Positions 34,536-43,998 of a stretch of 51,276 nucleotides of DNA are shown piece by piece (within the stretch, counting starts at the first letter, position 1; each line of letters starts with the position of its first letter). Source of the DNA: CAUTNH01 sp963543845. GTDB lineage: Bacteria; Bacillota_I; Bacilli_A; Acholeplasmatales; Acholeplasmataceae. A program made the translations under genes and the position numbers. The notes under the pieces were generated by a model that worked only from the letters and a program-made list of their open reading frames with translations, ran no database searches and was not told the DNA's origin. The stretch covers positions 1-51,276 of the forward strand of contig CAUUCL010000006.1 of assembly GCA_963543845.1 (NCBI GenBank). The letters run 5' to 3'.

Positions 34536-36332
34536 TTATACCTCTTCATCTAAATCATCAGCTGTAATATCGTCTGCATCTTGAGTGTTTCCAGCTTTTG
34601 AATATGCTCTTGTTGTAATTTCTTGAACTTCAGCTTCTAATCTTTGAGCTAAAACTTCAACTTGATCTAATCTATCATCTTTTAAAGCTTGTTCTAAATC
34701 TTCTGATAGAGATTGAATTTTCTTAGCTTCTTTATCTGAGATTTGATCTTTGAATTGTTCAATAGTTTTTCTTGATGAGAAAATTAGTTGTTCAGCATGG
34801 TTTTTAAGTTCTGCTGATTGTTTTTTCTCCTCATCAGCCTCAGCGTTAGCCTCAGCATCTTTAATCATTCTCTCGATTTCCTCAGGTGATAATCCGCCAC
34901 CACCAGTAATTCTGATTTGTTGTTCTTTATTTGTTCCTAAATCTTTTGCAGAAACATTAACAATACCATTAGCATCAATATCGAATTTAACCTCGATTTG
35001 TGGAATACCACGTGGTGCTGGTGGAATACCAGTTAATTGGAATCTACCTAGTGTTTTATTATCACTAGCCATTGCTCTTTCACCTTGAAGTACATGAATA
35101 TCAACAGCATGTTGGTTATCAGCAGCAGTTGAAAAAATTTGAGTTTTGCTTGTTGGGATAGTTGTATTTCTTGCAATAAGTCTTGTAAATACACCACCAA
35201 GTGTTTCAATTCCAAGTGATAGAGGAGTTACGTCAAGTAATAATACATCTTTAACATCTCCTGCTAATACACCACCTTGAATTGCTGCACCCATAGCAAC
35301 AACCTCATCAGGGTTTACACCTTTGTTTGGTTCTTTACCAAGTTCTTGGAAAACAAGTTTTTGAACTGCAGGGATTCTTGTAGAACCACCAACTAAAAGT
35401 ACTTGGTCAATATCTTTTGCAACCATCTTAGCATCTTTTAATGCACGTCTAACTGGTCTTACGCATCTTTCAACAAGTTCTGATGTAATTTCATCAAATT
35501 TTGCTCTTGTTAATTTTTCATTAATGTGAACTGGTCCGTTTGCTGTCATTGAAATAAATGGAAGAGAAATCTCAGCCTCTAAAACTCCTGATAAGTCAAT
35601 CTTAGCTTTTTCAGCAGCCTCTTTAACTCTCTCTAATGCCATTTTATCTTTTGAAAGATCAATTCCTGTTTCTCTTTTGAATTTATCAACTAAATAATTT
35701 GCAATCTTATAGTCAAAGTCATCTCCACCAAGACGGTTATCACCAGCAGTTGAAATAACCTCGAAAGTTCCATCAGCAAGTCTTAGGATAGATACATCAA
35801 ATGTACCACCACCAAGGTCAAATACTAATACGATTTGCTCTTTGTCTTGTTTATCAATACCATAAGCAAGCGCTGCAGCAGTTGGCTCGTTTATAATACG
35901 TTTAACTTCAAGACCTGCAATTGTACCAGCATCTTTTGTTGCTTGTCTTTGAGCATCATTAAAATATGCAGGAACAGTAATAACTGCTTGGCTTATCTCA
36001 GCTCCAAGATATGCCTCTGCTGTTTGTTTTAAATTTTTTAAAATCATTGCTGATATTTCTTGTGGAGTATATTGTTTACCCTCAATAGTAACACGATATT
36101 TAGGATCACCCATATATCTTTTAATACTTGCAACAGTATTTGGGTTTGTTACAATTTGTCTTTTTGCAACAGCACCAACAGAAATTTCACCATTTTTAAA
36201 AGCTACAACTGATGGAGTTGTTCTTCCTCCTTCAGGGTTTGCAATAACTTTTGAATCTCCCGCTTCAATTATTGAAACACAAGAGTTTGTAGTACCTAAA
36301 TCGATACCAATAATTTTGTTTGATTGTTTCAT
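34536..36332 (-). CDS. dnaK: Chaperone DnaK (Hsp70)
   Basis: A 598-residue Hsp70. N-terminal GIDLGTTNSCVSI, VFDLGGGTFDVSIL, the linker DVLLLDVTPLSLGIETLGG and the substrate-binding domain are all standard, as is the acidic end DDLDEEV. It folds proteins with DnaJ and GrpE and is the likely partner of the membrane J protein nearby. Confidence 0.98.
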   Translation of the reverse strand: MKQSNKIIGIDLGTTNSCVSIIEAGDSKVIANPEGGRTTPSVVAFKNGEISVGAVAKRQIVTNPNTVASIKRYMGDPKYRVTIEGKQYTPQEISAMILKNLKQTAEAYLGAEISQAVITVPAYFNDAQRQATKDAGTIAGLEVKRIINEPTAAALAYGIDKQDKEQIVLVFDLGGGTFDVSILRLADGTFEVISTAGDNRLGGDDFDYKIANYLVDKFKRETGIDLSKDKMALERVKEAAEKAKIDLSGVLEAEISLPFISMTANGPVHINEKLTRAKFDEITSELVERCVRPVRRALKDAKMVAKDIDQVLLVGGSTRIPAVQKLVFQELGKEPNKGVNPDEVVAMGAAIQGGVLAGDVKDVLLLDVTPLSLGIETLGGVFTRLIARNTTIPTSKTQIFSTAADNQHAVDIHVLQGERAMASDNKTLGRFQLTGIPPAPRGIPQIEVKFDIDANGIVNVSAKDLGTNKEQQIRITGGGGLSPEEIERMIKDAEANAEADEEKKQSAELKNHAEQLIFSSRKTIEQFKDQISDKEAKKIQSLSEDLEQALKDDRLDQVEVLAQRLEAEVQEITTRAYSKAGNTQDADDITADDLDEEV

Positions 36333-36366
36333 ATTATCTTTCTCCTTCTTTTCTTTTAAATTTTAT

Positions 36367-37596
36367 TTAATTATTTGAAACATCTTTTTTATTAACCTTT
36401 ACAACAGCTGGTCTAACAAGTCTACCTTTATAAAAATATCCTTTTTGAAATACTCCTAAAATTTCATCATCTTCTCTATCTGGAAGATTATCCATCTCTT
36501 TAGCATGATGAACATTTGGATCAAATAAGACACCTTTTGTTTTAACAAGTTCAACTCCATCTGCAAATAAAACATTAAAGATAGATTCATTTATCATTTT
36601 AAAACCCATTAAATAATCTTTTAATTTAGGGTCTTCAACTGGAATACTTACAATTCTATCAAGATTATCAAGAGCATCTAAAAGTCCTGATACAAGTTTA
36701 ATTGATGCGAATTTAGTATTTTCATCTTGAGTTTGTTTTGCTCTTGCTTTAAAATCATTTACCTCTTGAATAGTATCTTGATATGCTTCTTTCATATCAG
36801 AAATAGTTTTTTTGCTTTGCTCAAGTTCTTGTTTCATCTTTTCATTTTCAAGAGCAAGACTTCCTGCTATTTCTTTTAATTCTTTATCTTTTTTAGCATT
36901 AAATTCTTTTAATGCCTTATCTAGAGTAGTAATTTTTTCTTCATATTCTTTTTTTATTTGATTTGCAAGAGTTTCTCTCTCGCTTTCAAATTTTTTAAGC
37001 TTTTCATCTCTATCTCTAATATCTGCTATGAATCTTTGCTCAATTTCTTTTCTTAATTTTTCACTAGATTGACTTAGCATTTTATTAGAACTTACTGCTT
37101 TAATATACTCTTCCTTTAACTTTTTTAACTCATCGCTATATTTAGTTAAAAGGTCATTTCTACTTGCAATTGTTTGCTCAAGATCTAGAATTTGCTTTTT
37201 TTGAATATCTAGAGCATTTTTTAGTTCAAGGATTTGTTTTTTCTGGAATTTAACTTGCAATCTAACATCTCCTGTTGCAAGTGTCATATCAGCATCTTTA
37301 CTAGCAGTTCTACTAGGAGATGATGCATTTAATCCTTGTGATTGATTTTGAACTGTTGTAGTTTGAGTTGATTGTGGTTTGGGTTGTGGTTTACTTCCGG
37401 GTGGTGTTTGTGAAGATTTTAAGTTTGTTTTTAGCTCAGATAAAATATCATCTAGCGATGATGAGAAAAATTCAGTATCATCAATTTTTGATTTTTCATC
37501 TTTTGTTTTTTTAGAGTCAACAACATTTTTAAACTCCTCTTTTTTATCCTTTTCATTCGGTGTGAATAATCCAGGTTTTGGTGGTATTCGGTTCAT
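36367..37596 (-). CDS. grpE: Oversized GrpE nucleotide-exchange factor
   Basis: A 409-residue protein, about twice the usual 180-210. Residues 1-105 are low-complexity, rich in Lys, Ser, Pro and Gln; 110-270 form a long coiled coil; the genuine GrpE core is at about 270-409 (LVSGLLDALDNLDRI, GVELVKTKG, VFQKGYFYKGRLVRPAVVKV). It releases ADP from DnaK. Its place between hrcA and dnaK confirms the assignment. The N-terminal extension is not known from standard GrpE. Confidence 0.92.
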   Translation of the reverse strand: MNRIPPKPGLFTPNEKDKKEEFKNVVDSKKTKDEKSKIDDTEFFSSSLDDILSELKTNLKSSQTPPGSKPQPKPQSTQTTTVQNQSQGLNASSPSRTASKDADMTLATGDVRLQVKFQKKQILELKNALDIQKKQILDLEQTIASRNDLLTKYSDELKKLKEEYIKAVSSNKMLSQSSEKLRKEIEQRFIADIRDRDEKLKKFESERETLANQIKKEYEEKITTLDKALKEFNAKKDKELKEIAGSLALENEKMKQELEQSKKTISDMKEAYQDTIQEVNDFKARAKQTQDENTKFASIKLVSGLLDALDNLDRIVSIPVEDPKLKDYLMGFKMINESIFNVLFADGVELVKTKGVLFDPNVHHAKEMDNLPDREDDEILGVFQKGYFYKGRLVRPAVVKVNKKDVSNN

Positions 37597-37608
37597 TTTT
37601 TTCCTCCT

Positions 37609-38625
37609 TTATTTATACAAATTAGATAACTTAGATGCAATATATTCTAAAAGCGGAACTATCACTTTATACGGCATCCTCTTAGAACCTATTAAAGCAA
37701 GTTGTCCACTTTCATTTTCATATATTTGATATGGTATTGAAACAATGGCACAATTTGCCTCTGGCATAAATGATATTTCATCATCAATTCTAACCTCTAA
37801 GGTTTTATCATTTGAAAGTAGGCTAATAATATTTTCTTCAGTTAACTCATTCTGATATTTTTTTAAAAGCTCTACATTATCAACACTAGCATTTGCGAAT
37901 ATATTCTCAAATCCCGACAGATGAATATTTTCTTTATATAACTTATGGATTAAATCATTAAAAAGAAGTAATATTCTATCTTTTTCACTGCTATTTTTTA
38001 ATATCCTATCACTAAACTCATTTTTCTTTAAAATCTTGATTGCCTCATTTATAGTCCTATTTAAAAGACATATCTCAATTTTATCAATTATATCTTTTAA
38101 CTCCTCAAAAGACATAACCTCTAATATATCTGGTGATATTGTTTGAGATTGAATATTTCCAGAGCTTACAAATATTAAAAGAAATATCAGGTTATCATCA
38201 ATTCTTTCAAGTGAAATCTTTTTAATTAGAATATCGGTTGTTCTTTGACAGATAGTAAATGCTGTAGTATTTGTTATCTCACTTAACCATTTAATTGTCT
38301 TTTCGATTGCCATAATTTTCTGGTGTTTATTATCCTTTATTATTTTATCTATCAAAGGATAATAGTATAAAATGCTATCATCAACCGTTATAAGGTTATC
38401 TATGTAGTATTTATACCCTTTATTAGATGGTATTCTTCCACTTGATGTATGAGTTTTTAAAAGATACCCAAGTTCTTCTAAATTTGCCATATCGCCCCTT
38501 ATCGTGGCGCTAGACATATTAAGATAAGGCTTTTTAATTAACTCAAATGAACCAACAGGATCACCATTTTCAATAACACTTTCAATTATTGCTTTCAAAA
38601 TTAGTTTTTGGCGGCTACTTATCAT
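37609..38625 (-). CDS. hrcA: Heat-inducible repressor HrcA
   Basis: A 338-residue repressor from ATG 38625 (MISSRQKLIL). The longer frame beginning at TTG 38667 overlaps the -10 box and cannot be the start; ATG 38631 is possible, but AGG is better spaced for 38625. The winged-helix N-terminus has SSATIRGDMANLEELGYL and SSGRIPS. It binds CIRCE and shuts off its own operon when GroE-type chaperones are free. It heads hrcA-grpE-dnaK-dnaJ. Confidence 0.94.
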   Translation of the reverse strand: MISSRQKLILKAIIESVIENGDPVGSFELIKKPYLNMSSATIRGDMANLEELGYLLKTHTSSGRIPSNKGYKYYIDNLITVDDSILYYYPLIDKIIKDNKHQKIMAIEKTIKWLSEITNTTAFTICQRTTDILIKKISLERIDDNLIFLLIFVSSGNIQSQTISPDILEVMSFEELKDIIDKIEICLLNRTINEAIKILKKNEFSDRILKNSSEKDRILLLFNDLIHKLYKENIHLSGFENIFANASVDNVELLKKYQNELTEENIISLLSNDKTLEVRIDDEISFMPEANCAIVSIPYQIYENESGQLALIGSKRMPYKVIVPLLEYIASKLSNLYK

Positions 38626-38655
38626 ATCCATACCTAATATAATTTTTGTGTAAAT

Positions 38656-38684
38656 AGTATACCACAAAAAAATAGCACTGTCAA
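38656..38684 (-). promoter_or_regulatory. hrcA operon promoter
   Basis: A near-consensus vegetative promoter: -35 TTGACA (38684-38679), exactly 17 bases, -10 TATACT (38661-38656) with an extended TGG in front. Transcription begins near 38649. Confidence 0.85.
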
Positions 38685-38698
38685 GTTTTGAGTGCTAA
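38672..38698. promoter_or_regulatory. CIRCE operator
   Basis: The arms atagcactg (38672-38680) and gagtgctaa (38690-38698) are separated by 9 bases, matching TTAGCACTC-N9-GAGTGCTAA at 16 of 18 arm positions. The -35 box lies inside it, so bound HrcA would block RNA polymerase directly. Confidence 0.9.
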
Positions 38699-38734
38699 AA
38701 AAGTGTAAAAGACCTCTTAAACTGGTTAAATATA

Positions 38735-38761
38735 ACAAAAAAGCCACCTAAAAGGCGACTT
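38735..38761 (-). terminator. Terminator of the dinB-helicase-nfo operon
   Basis: On the minus strand AAGTCGCC (38761-38754) pairs with GGTGGCTT (38748-38741) with one G-U pair, then a T run. It lies 35-60 bases after the nfo stop. Confidence 0.8.
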
Positions 38762-38795
38762 TTTATGCTAATTTTATGATATTTAGCAATCAATT

Positions 38796-39674
38796 CTATA
38801 GATTGTCAAATAATTCTTTTTTAAATTGCTTGGATTTTAACATACCTATTTCCACCTTATATGGTGCTTTTTCCATTATATAAGGTGTCTCTAAAATTTT
38901 AGGAACATCTTTAAATCTTTCATCGTGAGCGATTTTTAAAAGAGTATCAAATCCAATATGACCTAATCCAATATTTTCATGTCTATCTTTTCTAGCACCA
39001 CAGATATTTTTACTATCATTTAAATGAATGACTGAAATTTTACTAAGGCCTATTTTTTCATCAAATTCTTTTAAAACTTCTTCATAATTATTTTTTATAT
39101 CATATCCCGCATCTGATATATGACATGTATCAAGGCACACTTTAATTCTATCTTTTTGGTTTACTCCATTTATAATTTTAGATATTTCATCAAAGTTTAT
39201 TCCGACTTCATTTCCCTTTCCTGCCATTGTTTCAATTGCAATATTTATCTTAAGGTTTTTAGTTTCATCTAATACTTTATTTATTCCTTCAATAACATAA
39301 CCTATTGCCTCATCTCTATCCTTTCCAACAGCAGATCCAGGATGAAGAACAATATTTTTAGCACAAAGCTTTTCAGCTCTGTTTAAGTCCTTAATTAAGA
39401 AATTAACCGCAAAATCTCTTTTTTCTTTTTCAGGGTTTGCTAAATTTATTATATAAGGAGCGTGTACTACGATATTATCAGGGCTAACATTATTATCTTT
39501 TAAAAGTTTTAAAGCCTCATCTATTTTAAACTCACTAGTGCTTTTTCTAATTGTATTTTGAGGAGCACCTGTATAAACCATTAAAGCATTAGCACCATTT
39601 TTAATTGCCTCTTTAGCAGAGCCAAGGAAAAAATCAGGTGCTTTTAATTGATTGTGACTTCCTATAATAAACAT
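38796..39674 (-). CDS. nfo: Endonuclease IV (AP endonuclease)
   Basis: A 292-residue TIM-barrel AP endonuclease. The zinc-binding motifs are visible: VVHAPYIINLA, NIVLHPGSAVG, IAIETMAGKGNEVG, VCLDTCHISDAGYD, VIHLNDSKN and HENIGLGHIG. It cuts DNA 5' to abasic sites in base excision repair. It lies 1 base after the helicase gene in a repair operon. Confidence 0.95.
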   Translation of the reverse strand: MFIIGSHNQLKAPDFFLGSAKEAIKNGANALMVYTGAPQNTIRKSTSEFKIDEALKLLKDNNVSPDNIVVHAPYIINLANPEKEKRDFAVNFLIKDLNRAEKLCAKNIVLHPGSAVGKDRDEAIGYVIEGINKVLDETKNLKINIAIETMAGKGNEVGINFDEISKIINGVNQKDRIKVCLDTCHISDAGYDIKNNYEEVLKEFDEKIGLSKISVIHLNDSKNICGARKDRHENIGLGHIGFDTLLKIAHDERFKDVPKILETPYIMEKAPYKVEIGMLKSKQFKKELFDNL

Positions 39675-39675
39675 T

Positions 39676-40908
39676 CTATCTATCTCCTTTTTTCATTCTC
39701 TCACGAAATCTTTTGGCTTTTATTTTTTTAATTGCTTTTTTAATTTTTTCTTGATTTTTCTTTTTATAATTAGGAGATACCCTCTTTGGCTTTGCTATTT
39801 TCTTAATTTCTTTTAGCTCTTCAGAGGTAAACCTTTTTTCTTTTTTTTCATAGACTATAATTTTTTCATTAGATATTTTAAATAGTTTAAACTTAATTCC
39901 CTTATTTTTTAAATTGAGAACTTTCCTGTTTTCAAAATCATTATATATACTGTATATATTACCTGTTTTATTCATTCTAGCTGTTCTACCGCTTCTGTGA
40001 ATAAAATACTCTAACTTATTAGGGATATCATAATTTATTACATCTGTTATATCTAAATCAATTCCGCGTGCTAGTAAATCAGTTGATACTACAAATTGAT
40101 ATTTTAAATTTTTAATATCCCTTATTTTTTTATTTCGCAAATCCTTTTTATCATCTGATGAGATATAAACCGAATTTTTACCAAGGGATTTTAATATCTC
40201 ATAAATAGAGTATACGTTTTCTTTTTTTTCTGTAAATATAATACACAAAAAAGGATTTATCACACTTACTAATTTTCTTAATATTTCATCTTTGTTATTA
40301 GAAAATGCTAAAAAATGATTTTGTCCTTGAAAGCGGTCTTTATCATCTACTTGAATATAACTTCCAATATTATCTTTTATAAATGGCTTAAAATTAGATT
40401 TTATAGTAGCCGATACTATAATTTGTCTTTTTTGTTTAAAGTATGAAAATAACTCTTTAGTTTGATTTAAAAAATCTCCCTCTAATAACATATCGCACTC
40501 ATCATAGATAACATTTTGAAAACATTTAAAATCAAGTCCTTTTTCTTGGTAGTGAAAAAGTTTACTTGGAGTTAGAATAATTATTTTTTTAGTTAATTTA
40601 TTTATTTTACTAATATCATCAATTTTTATTTTATCATCAAGAACTATAATTTTTTCATCATTTTTTATAACTTCAAGCATTTTATATACTTGATTAGTTA
40701 ATTGATTAGTCGGAAGAATAATAATTGAGCTTAGATTTTTATTTATTAAATCAAGCATAACAGGTACACCATATGCATAAGTTTTTCCGCTGCCAGTTTT
40801 TGAGGATATTAAAATGTTAGTGTTTTTGCTCCAAGCAAAAAATACCTCCTCTTGCAATTTGGTATATGCTTTAAAATTTAATTGTTTTAAAAAATCACTT
40901 TTTGTCAT
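39676..40908 (-). CDS. DEAD-box helicase
   Basis: A 410-residue two-domain RecA-fold helicase. Walker A SKTGSGKT is at 36-43, motif II is DECD, motif III is SAT, and motif VI is HRSGRTARM, with ARGIDLD before it. The basic Lys-rich C-terminal tail (about 370-410) would aid RNA binding. DECD instead of DEAD is a mild variation. RNA remodelling is the usual role of this family, but it sits between dinB and nfo, overlapping dinB by 4 bases. Confidence 0.88.
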   Translation of the reverse strand: MTKSDFLKQLNFKAYTKLQEEVFFAWSKNTNILISSKTGSGKTYAYGVPVMLDLINKNLSSIIILPTNQLTNQVYKMLEVIKNDEKIIVLDDKIKIDDISKINKLTKKIIILTPSKLFHYQEKGLDFKCFQNVIYDECDMLLEGDFLNQTKELFSYFKQKRQIIVSATIKSNFKPFIKDNIGSYIQVDDKDRFQGQNHFLAFSNNKDEILRKLVSVINPFLCIIFTEKKENVYSIYEILKSLGKNSVYISSDDKKDLRNKKIRDIKNLKYQFVVSTDLLARGIDLDITDVINYDIPNKLEYFIHRSGRTARMNKTGNIYSIYNDFENRKVLNLKNKGIKFKLFKISNEKIIVYEKKEKRFTSEELKEIKKIAKPKRVSPNYKKKNQEKIKKAIKKIKAKRFRERMKKGDR

Positions 40909-42065
40909 ATTTTCTTAATTGTATTTTTTAGTTTAATATCTAAATTCTCAATTGTCTCCTTTAATTTATTTTCTTTTTGAATCATCTCATAGTTAAAAAG
41001 ATTATAATCTTTATGATTCTTTAAAATTATCTTACTAAACCCACAACCAATAAGTCTTACACTAAAATCTTTATATAAATCATCAAATAAACTTATAATG
41101 CTTTGGTATAAAATATCATAATCATCAGTAGGATTATCAAGTGTGGACTGTTTTGTTTTTTGACTAAAATCGCTTAATTTATATTTAATAACAATCGATA
41201 CTGCATTCATTTTATATTTTTTTAATTCACTATATGCACTATTAAAGCAATCAGTTAAATAATCAATTAGTATTTCTCTTGATGCAATATCATTTGAAAG
41301 GGTAGTCTCATGAGTTATACTCTTAGGAGCCATTCCCTCATTTGGAACAACTAAATTAGAACCTTTGCCATTTAATTCGGCAATTTTTTTATCATAGTAA
41401 TCTTTTCCGATAATTTCAATTATCCTATCTTTATTTACCTCATTTTTAAAATCAGATATTCTAACAATCCCAATACTATTTAACTTCTCTGATACTTTCT
41501 TTCCTATTCCATAAATACTTTTTATAAAAAGATTATCTAAAATATCTAAATTATTATAATCTATTATAGTAATTCCAAGTGGCTTTTTATAATCACTTGC
41601 CATTTTAGCTAAAAATAGTGAATTAGAAATTCCGATTGAGGCTGAAAGCCTGTATTTATTTAAAAGTTCAGTTTGAATTTTACTTGCAAGAAGTAATGGC
41701 TCATTTTTCATTTTGTTATCGCTTAAATCAATATAACACTCATCAATTGATGCAATTTGAATTTTACTTGAGTATGTCTTTAAATATGAAAAAAAGGTTT
41801 CAGAATACTTTTTATAAAGTCTAAAATTAGGACTTACTAATCTTAGATAAGGACACTTTTTAATTGCATCTTGAACACTCATCGCCGAAAATACTCCGTA
41901 TTTTCTTGCAATATAATTTGATGTTGAAATAATACCACGATATGTATTATCATTTGGCGCAACCGCAAATGGTACATTTTTTAAAAGTGGATTTTCATTT
42001 TGTTCACATTGACAATAAAAAGCATTTAAATCGATATGAAATATAAGCTTTTCCTCTTTTTTCAT
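40905..42065 (-). CDS. dinB: DNA polymerase IV (Y family)
   Basis: A 386-residue translesion polymerase. Catalytic acids are D12 (FHIDLNAFY) and D108-E109 (SIDECYIDLS); the YGIGKKVSEKLNSIGI helix-hairpin-helix and the little-finger domain follow. It lacks a recognisable C-terminal beta-clamp motif. No LexA-type operator was seen upstream. Confidence 0.92.
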   Translation of the reverse strand: MKKEEKLIFHIDLNAFYCQCEQNENPLLKNVPFAVAPNDNTYRGIISTSNYIARKYGVFSAMSVQDAIKKCPYLRLVSPNFRLYKKYSETFFSYLKTYSSKIQIASIDECYIDLSDNKMKNEPLLLASKIQTELLNKYRLSASIGISNSLFLAKMASDYKKPLGITIIDYNNLDILDNLFIKSIYGIGKKVSEKLNSIGIVRISDFKNEVNKDRIIEIIGKDYYDKKIAELNGKGSNLVVPNEGMAPKSITHETTLSNDIASREILIDYLTDCFNSAYSELKKYKMNAVSIVIKYKLSDFSQKTKQSTLDNPTDDYDILYQSIISLFDDLYKDFSVRLIGCGFSKIILKNHKDYNLFNYEMIQKENKLKETIENLDIKLKNTIKKI

Positions 42066-42097
42066 CTATATCATTTCCCTTTTTTCATATTTTATTA

Positions 42098-42103
42098 TAT
42101 AAT
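42098..42103 (+). promoter_or_regulatory. Possible -10 box for the small membrane protein gene
   Basis: TATAAT 26 bases before the start codon, followed by an AGGTGAT ribosome site. No convincing -35 is present. Confidence 0.35.
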
Positions 42104-42129
42104 ATTTATAATTTTATTGAGGTGATGTA

Positions 42130-42318
42130 ATGTCTAAAAAAAGTAAACTAGAAAAAAAAGAAAAGGCTAAAGTCGAAAAAGAAAAACACGAAGTTCCTGT
42201 TTTAAAAAATCCTGCTAATAAATTAGCTGGTAAAATCGTCATTTGGATTTTACTTATTTTAATGTCAGTTGGTGGACTTAGCGGAATTATTTATGCTATT
42301 GTAAAATCTTTAATGTAG
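42130..42318 (+). CDS. Small single-pass membrane protein, hypothetical
   Basis: A 62-residue protein. Residues 1-24 are Lys/Glu-rich and cytoplasmic; one transmembrane helix spans about 36-58 (IVIWILLILMSVGGLSGIIY). AGGTGAT is well placed, and the codon pattern matches neighbouring genes, so it looks real. I do not recognise the family. It diverges from dinB, and its stop overlaps the convergent dxs stop region by 9 bases. Confidence 0.65.
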   Translation: MSKKSKLEKKEKAKVEKEKHEVPVLKNPANKLAGKIVIWILLILMSVGGLSGIIYAIVKSLM

Positions 42319-43998
42319 TTTTTTAAGTATTTTTATTATCGCATCAAAATCTAAGTTATTATTTTTTAAAAGTTGCTCTCTACTATTATGTGGTGCAACT
42401 TTTTTATTTACTTGCAAATCATATACCATTTTGCTAAAAGATAATTTATTTTTAAACTTGTATATCTCATTTGCAAGTGATGCCTCAGGCACTTCTTCGG
42501 TAAAAGATATTATTGGAATATTATAGCTAAATATCATTTTATAAAAGTCTTCTTTTTTTTCATCATTTTCAAAGTATGTATGATAGTTTATTATCATAAT
42601 ATCTTCATTTAATAACTTTTTATAATTTTCCTCTAATACTCTCCCAAAAGAAATTAAAATAGCCTTTTTGCCATATTTTATAATATCGTAAAAATCATTT
42701 CTCTTTACTGGATTATAATCAATTTCTAAATATTTATCCTTTGAATAAACTATCGCCATTGGATAGTTATTTTTTTTATTAAAGAATTCATCAAAACCTT
42801 TTTTTAAAATGCAAAGTGATATTGGGAAAATAATTTTAAAATTAGGCATACCTTTTAAAATTGATGATGTATATATTCCTTGATGGGTTGAGTCATCGCC
42901 ATCTACTAAGCCATTTCTGTTTATTAAAAATAGTATCTTCTTATTTTTTCTTGAAATATCATTTAATATTTGATCATATGCTCTTTGCATAAAAGTTGAG
43001 TAAAGCGGAACTATTATAAAATTATTATCTCTAATAAGACCGTTTGCAAAAGTTAAACTCAATTCTTCATTCATTCCAAAATCAAGATATCTTCTTCCTA
43101 GTATTTTTTCTAATTCTTGCATTGAAAAACCATGTGTCATTCCTGACTGGATTATATAGGTATTATCGTTTATATATTCCTTTAGATAATTTGAAACAAC
43201 ACTTGGCCATGTTAGGTTATTTAAAGCATCTTTTTTTAATACTGCATGATACTTTCCGTCAATATCTTTTTCTACTCCATAATTTTTTTCAGTCTCACAA
43301 AGATAAATAACTGGTTTATCTTTAAATTCAATTTTCTTTAAATCATCTATTACCTTATATAAATTATTACCATCTTTTTGATAGATAAAATCTAAATCTA
43401 ATAACTTAAAAAAATCAAGTGCCATTTTATAATTATTTAATATATCATAATATCTTCCAAAGCTTGGTGAGATATTCATTTTATTATTGTTTATAACTAT
43501 CAATACTTTTTTACCAAGCTTTGATAGATAGTTTAAACTTGCAATATTCATCAAATTACAAAATGCCCCATCACCTAGAAAAACTGCTACAAAATCATTT
43601 TTTTGATAATTTTTACCAATCGCATAAGATATTCCAAGACCTGCATGACCTGTTGAAAGATAATCAAAACTTGATTCATCCTCATTTATAAATCCTGATA
43701 TTCCACCTGGTTTTCTAAGAGTTTTAAACTTATCAGCTCTGTTTGTAATTATTTTATGAGTATAAGCCTGATGGCCAATATCAAATATTATCGGATTATT
43801 TTTAAAATCAAAAACATGATGCAGAGCTATAATTAGCTCAACATCACCAATATTAGAAGACATATGACCACCATTTTCTAAGGTTGTGTTATATATGTAT
43901 TTTCTTATAATATCTGATAAATTTAAAAGCTCTTCTCTATCTAGTTTTTTAAATTCATCGTATGTTAAAGTTTTAATATTATCTAAATTATATTTCAA
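42310..43998 (-). CDS. dxs: 1-deoxy-D-xylulose-5-phosphate synthase
   Basis: A 562-residue thiamine-diphosphate enzyme, shorter than the usual 610-640. GGHMSSNIGDVELIIALHHVFD at the start, IGHQAYTHK, the cofactor motif GDGAFCN...NN and the transketolase pyrimidine domain from about 270 are present. It joins pyruvate and glyceraldehyde 3-phosphate to start the non-mevalonate isoprenoid pathway. Its start overlaps xseB by 4 bases. In Bacillus ispA usually lies between xseB and dxs; here it is absent. Confidence 0.9.
   Translation of the reverse strand: MKYNLDNIKTLTYDEFKKLDREELLNLSDIIRKYIYNTTLENGGHMSSNIGDVELIIALHHVFDFKNNPIIFDIGHQAYTHKIITNRADKFKTLRKPGGISGFINEDESSFDYLSTGHAGLGISYAIGKNYQKNDFVAVFLGDGAFCNLMNIASLNYLSKLGKKVLIVINNNKMNISPSFGRYYDILNNYKMALDFFKLLDLDFIYQKDGNNLYKVIDDLKKIEFKDKPVIYLCETEKNYGVEKDIDGKYHAVLKKDALNNLTWPSVVSNYLKEYINDNTYIIQSGMTHGFSMQELEKILGRRYLDFGMNEELSLTFANGLIRDNNFIIVPLYSTFMQRAYDQILNDISRKNKKILFLINRNGLVDGDDSTHQGIYTSSILKGMPNFKIIFPISLCILKKGFDEFFNKKNNYPMAIVYSKDKYLEIDYNPVKRNDFYDIIKYGKKAILISFGRVLEENYKKLLNEDIMIINYHTYFENDEKKEDFYKMIFSYNIPIISFTEEVPEASLANEIYKFKNKLSFSKMVYDLQVNKKVAPHNSREQLLKNNNLDFDAIIKILKKLH

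Noticed and set aside
42066..42129. SOS (LexA) box upstream of dinB
   Set aside because: No match to the Gram-positive CGAAC-type operator was found in the short intergenic region.
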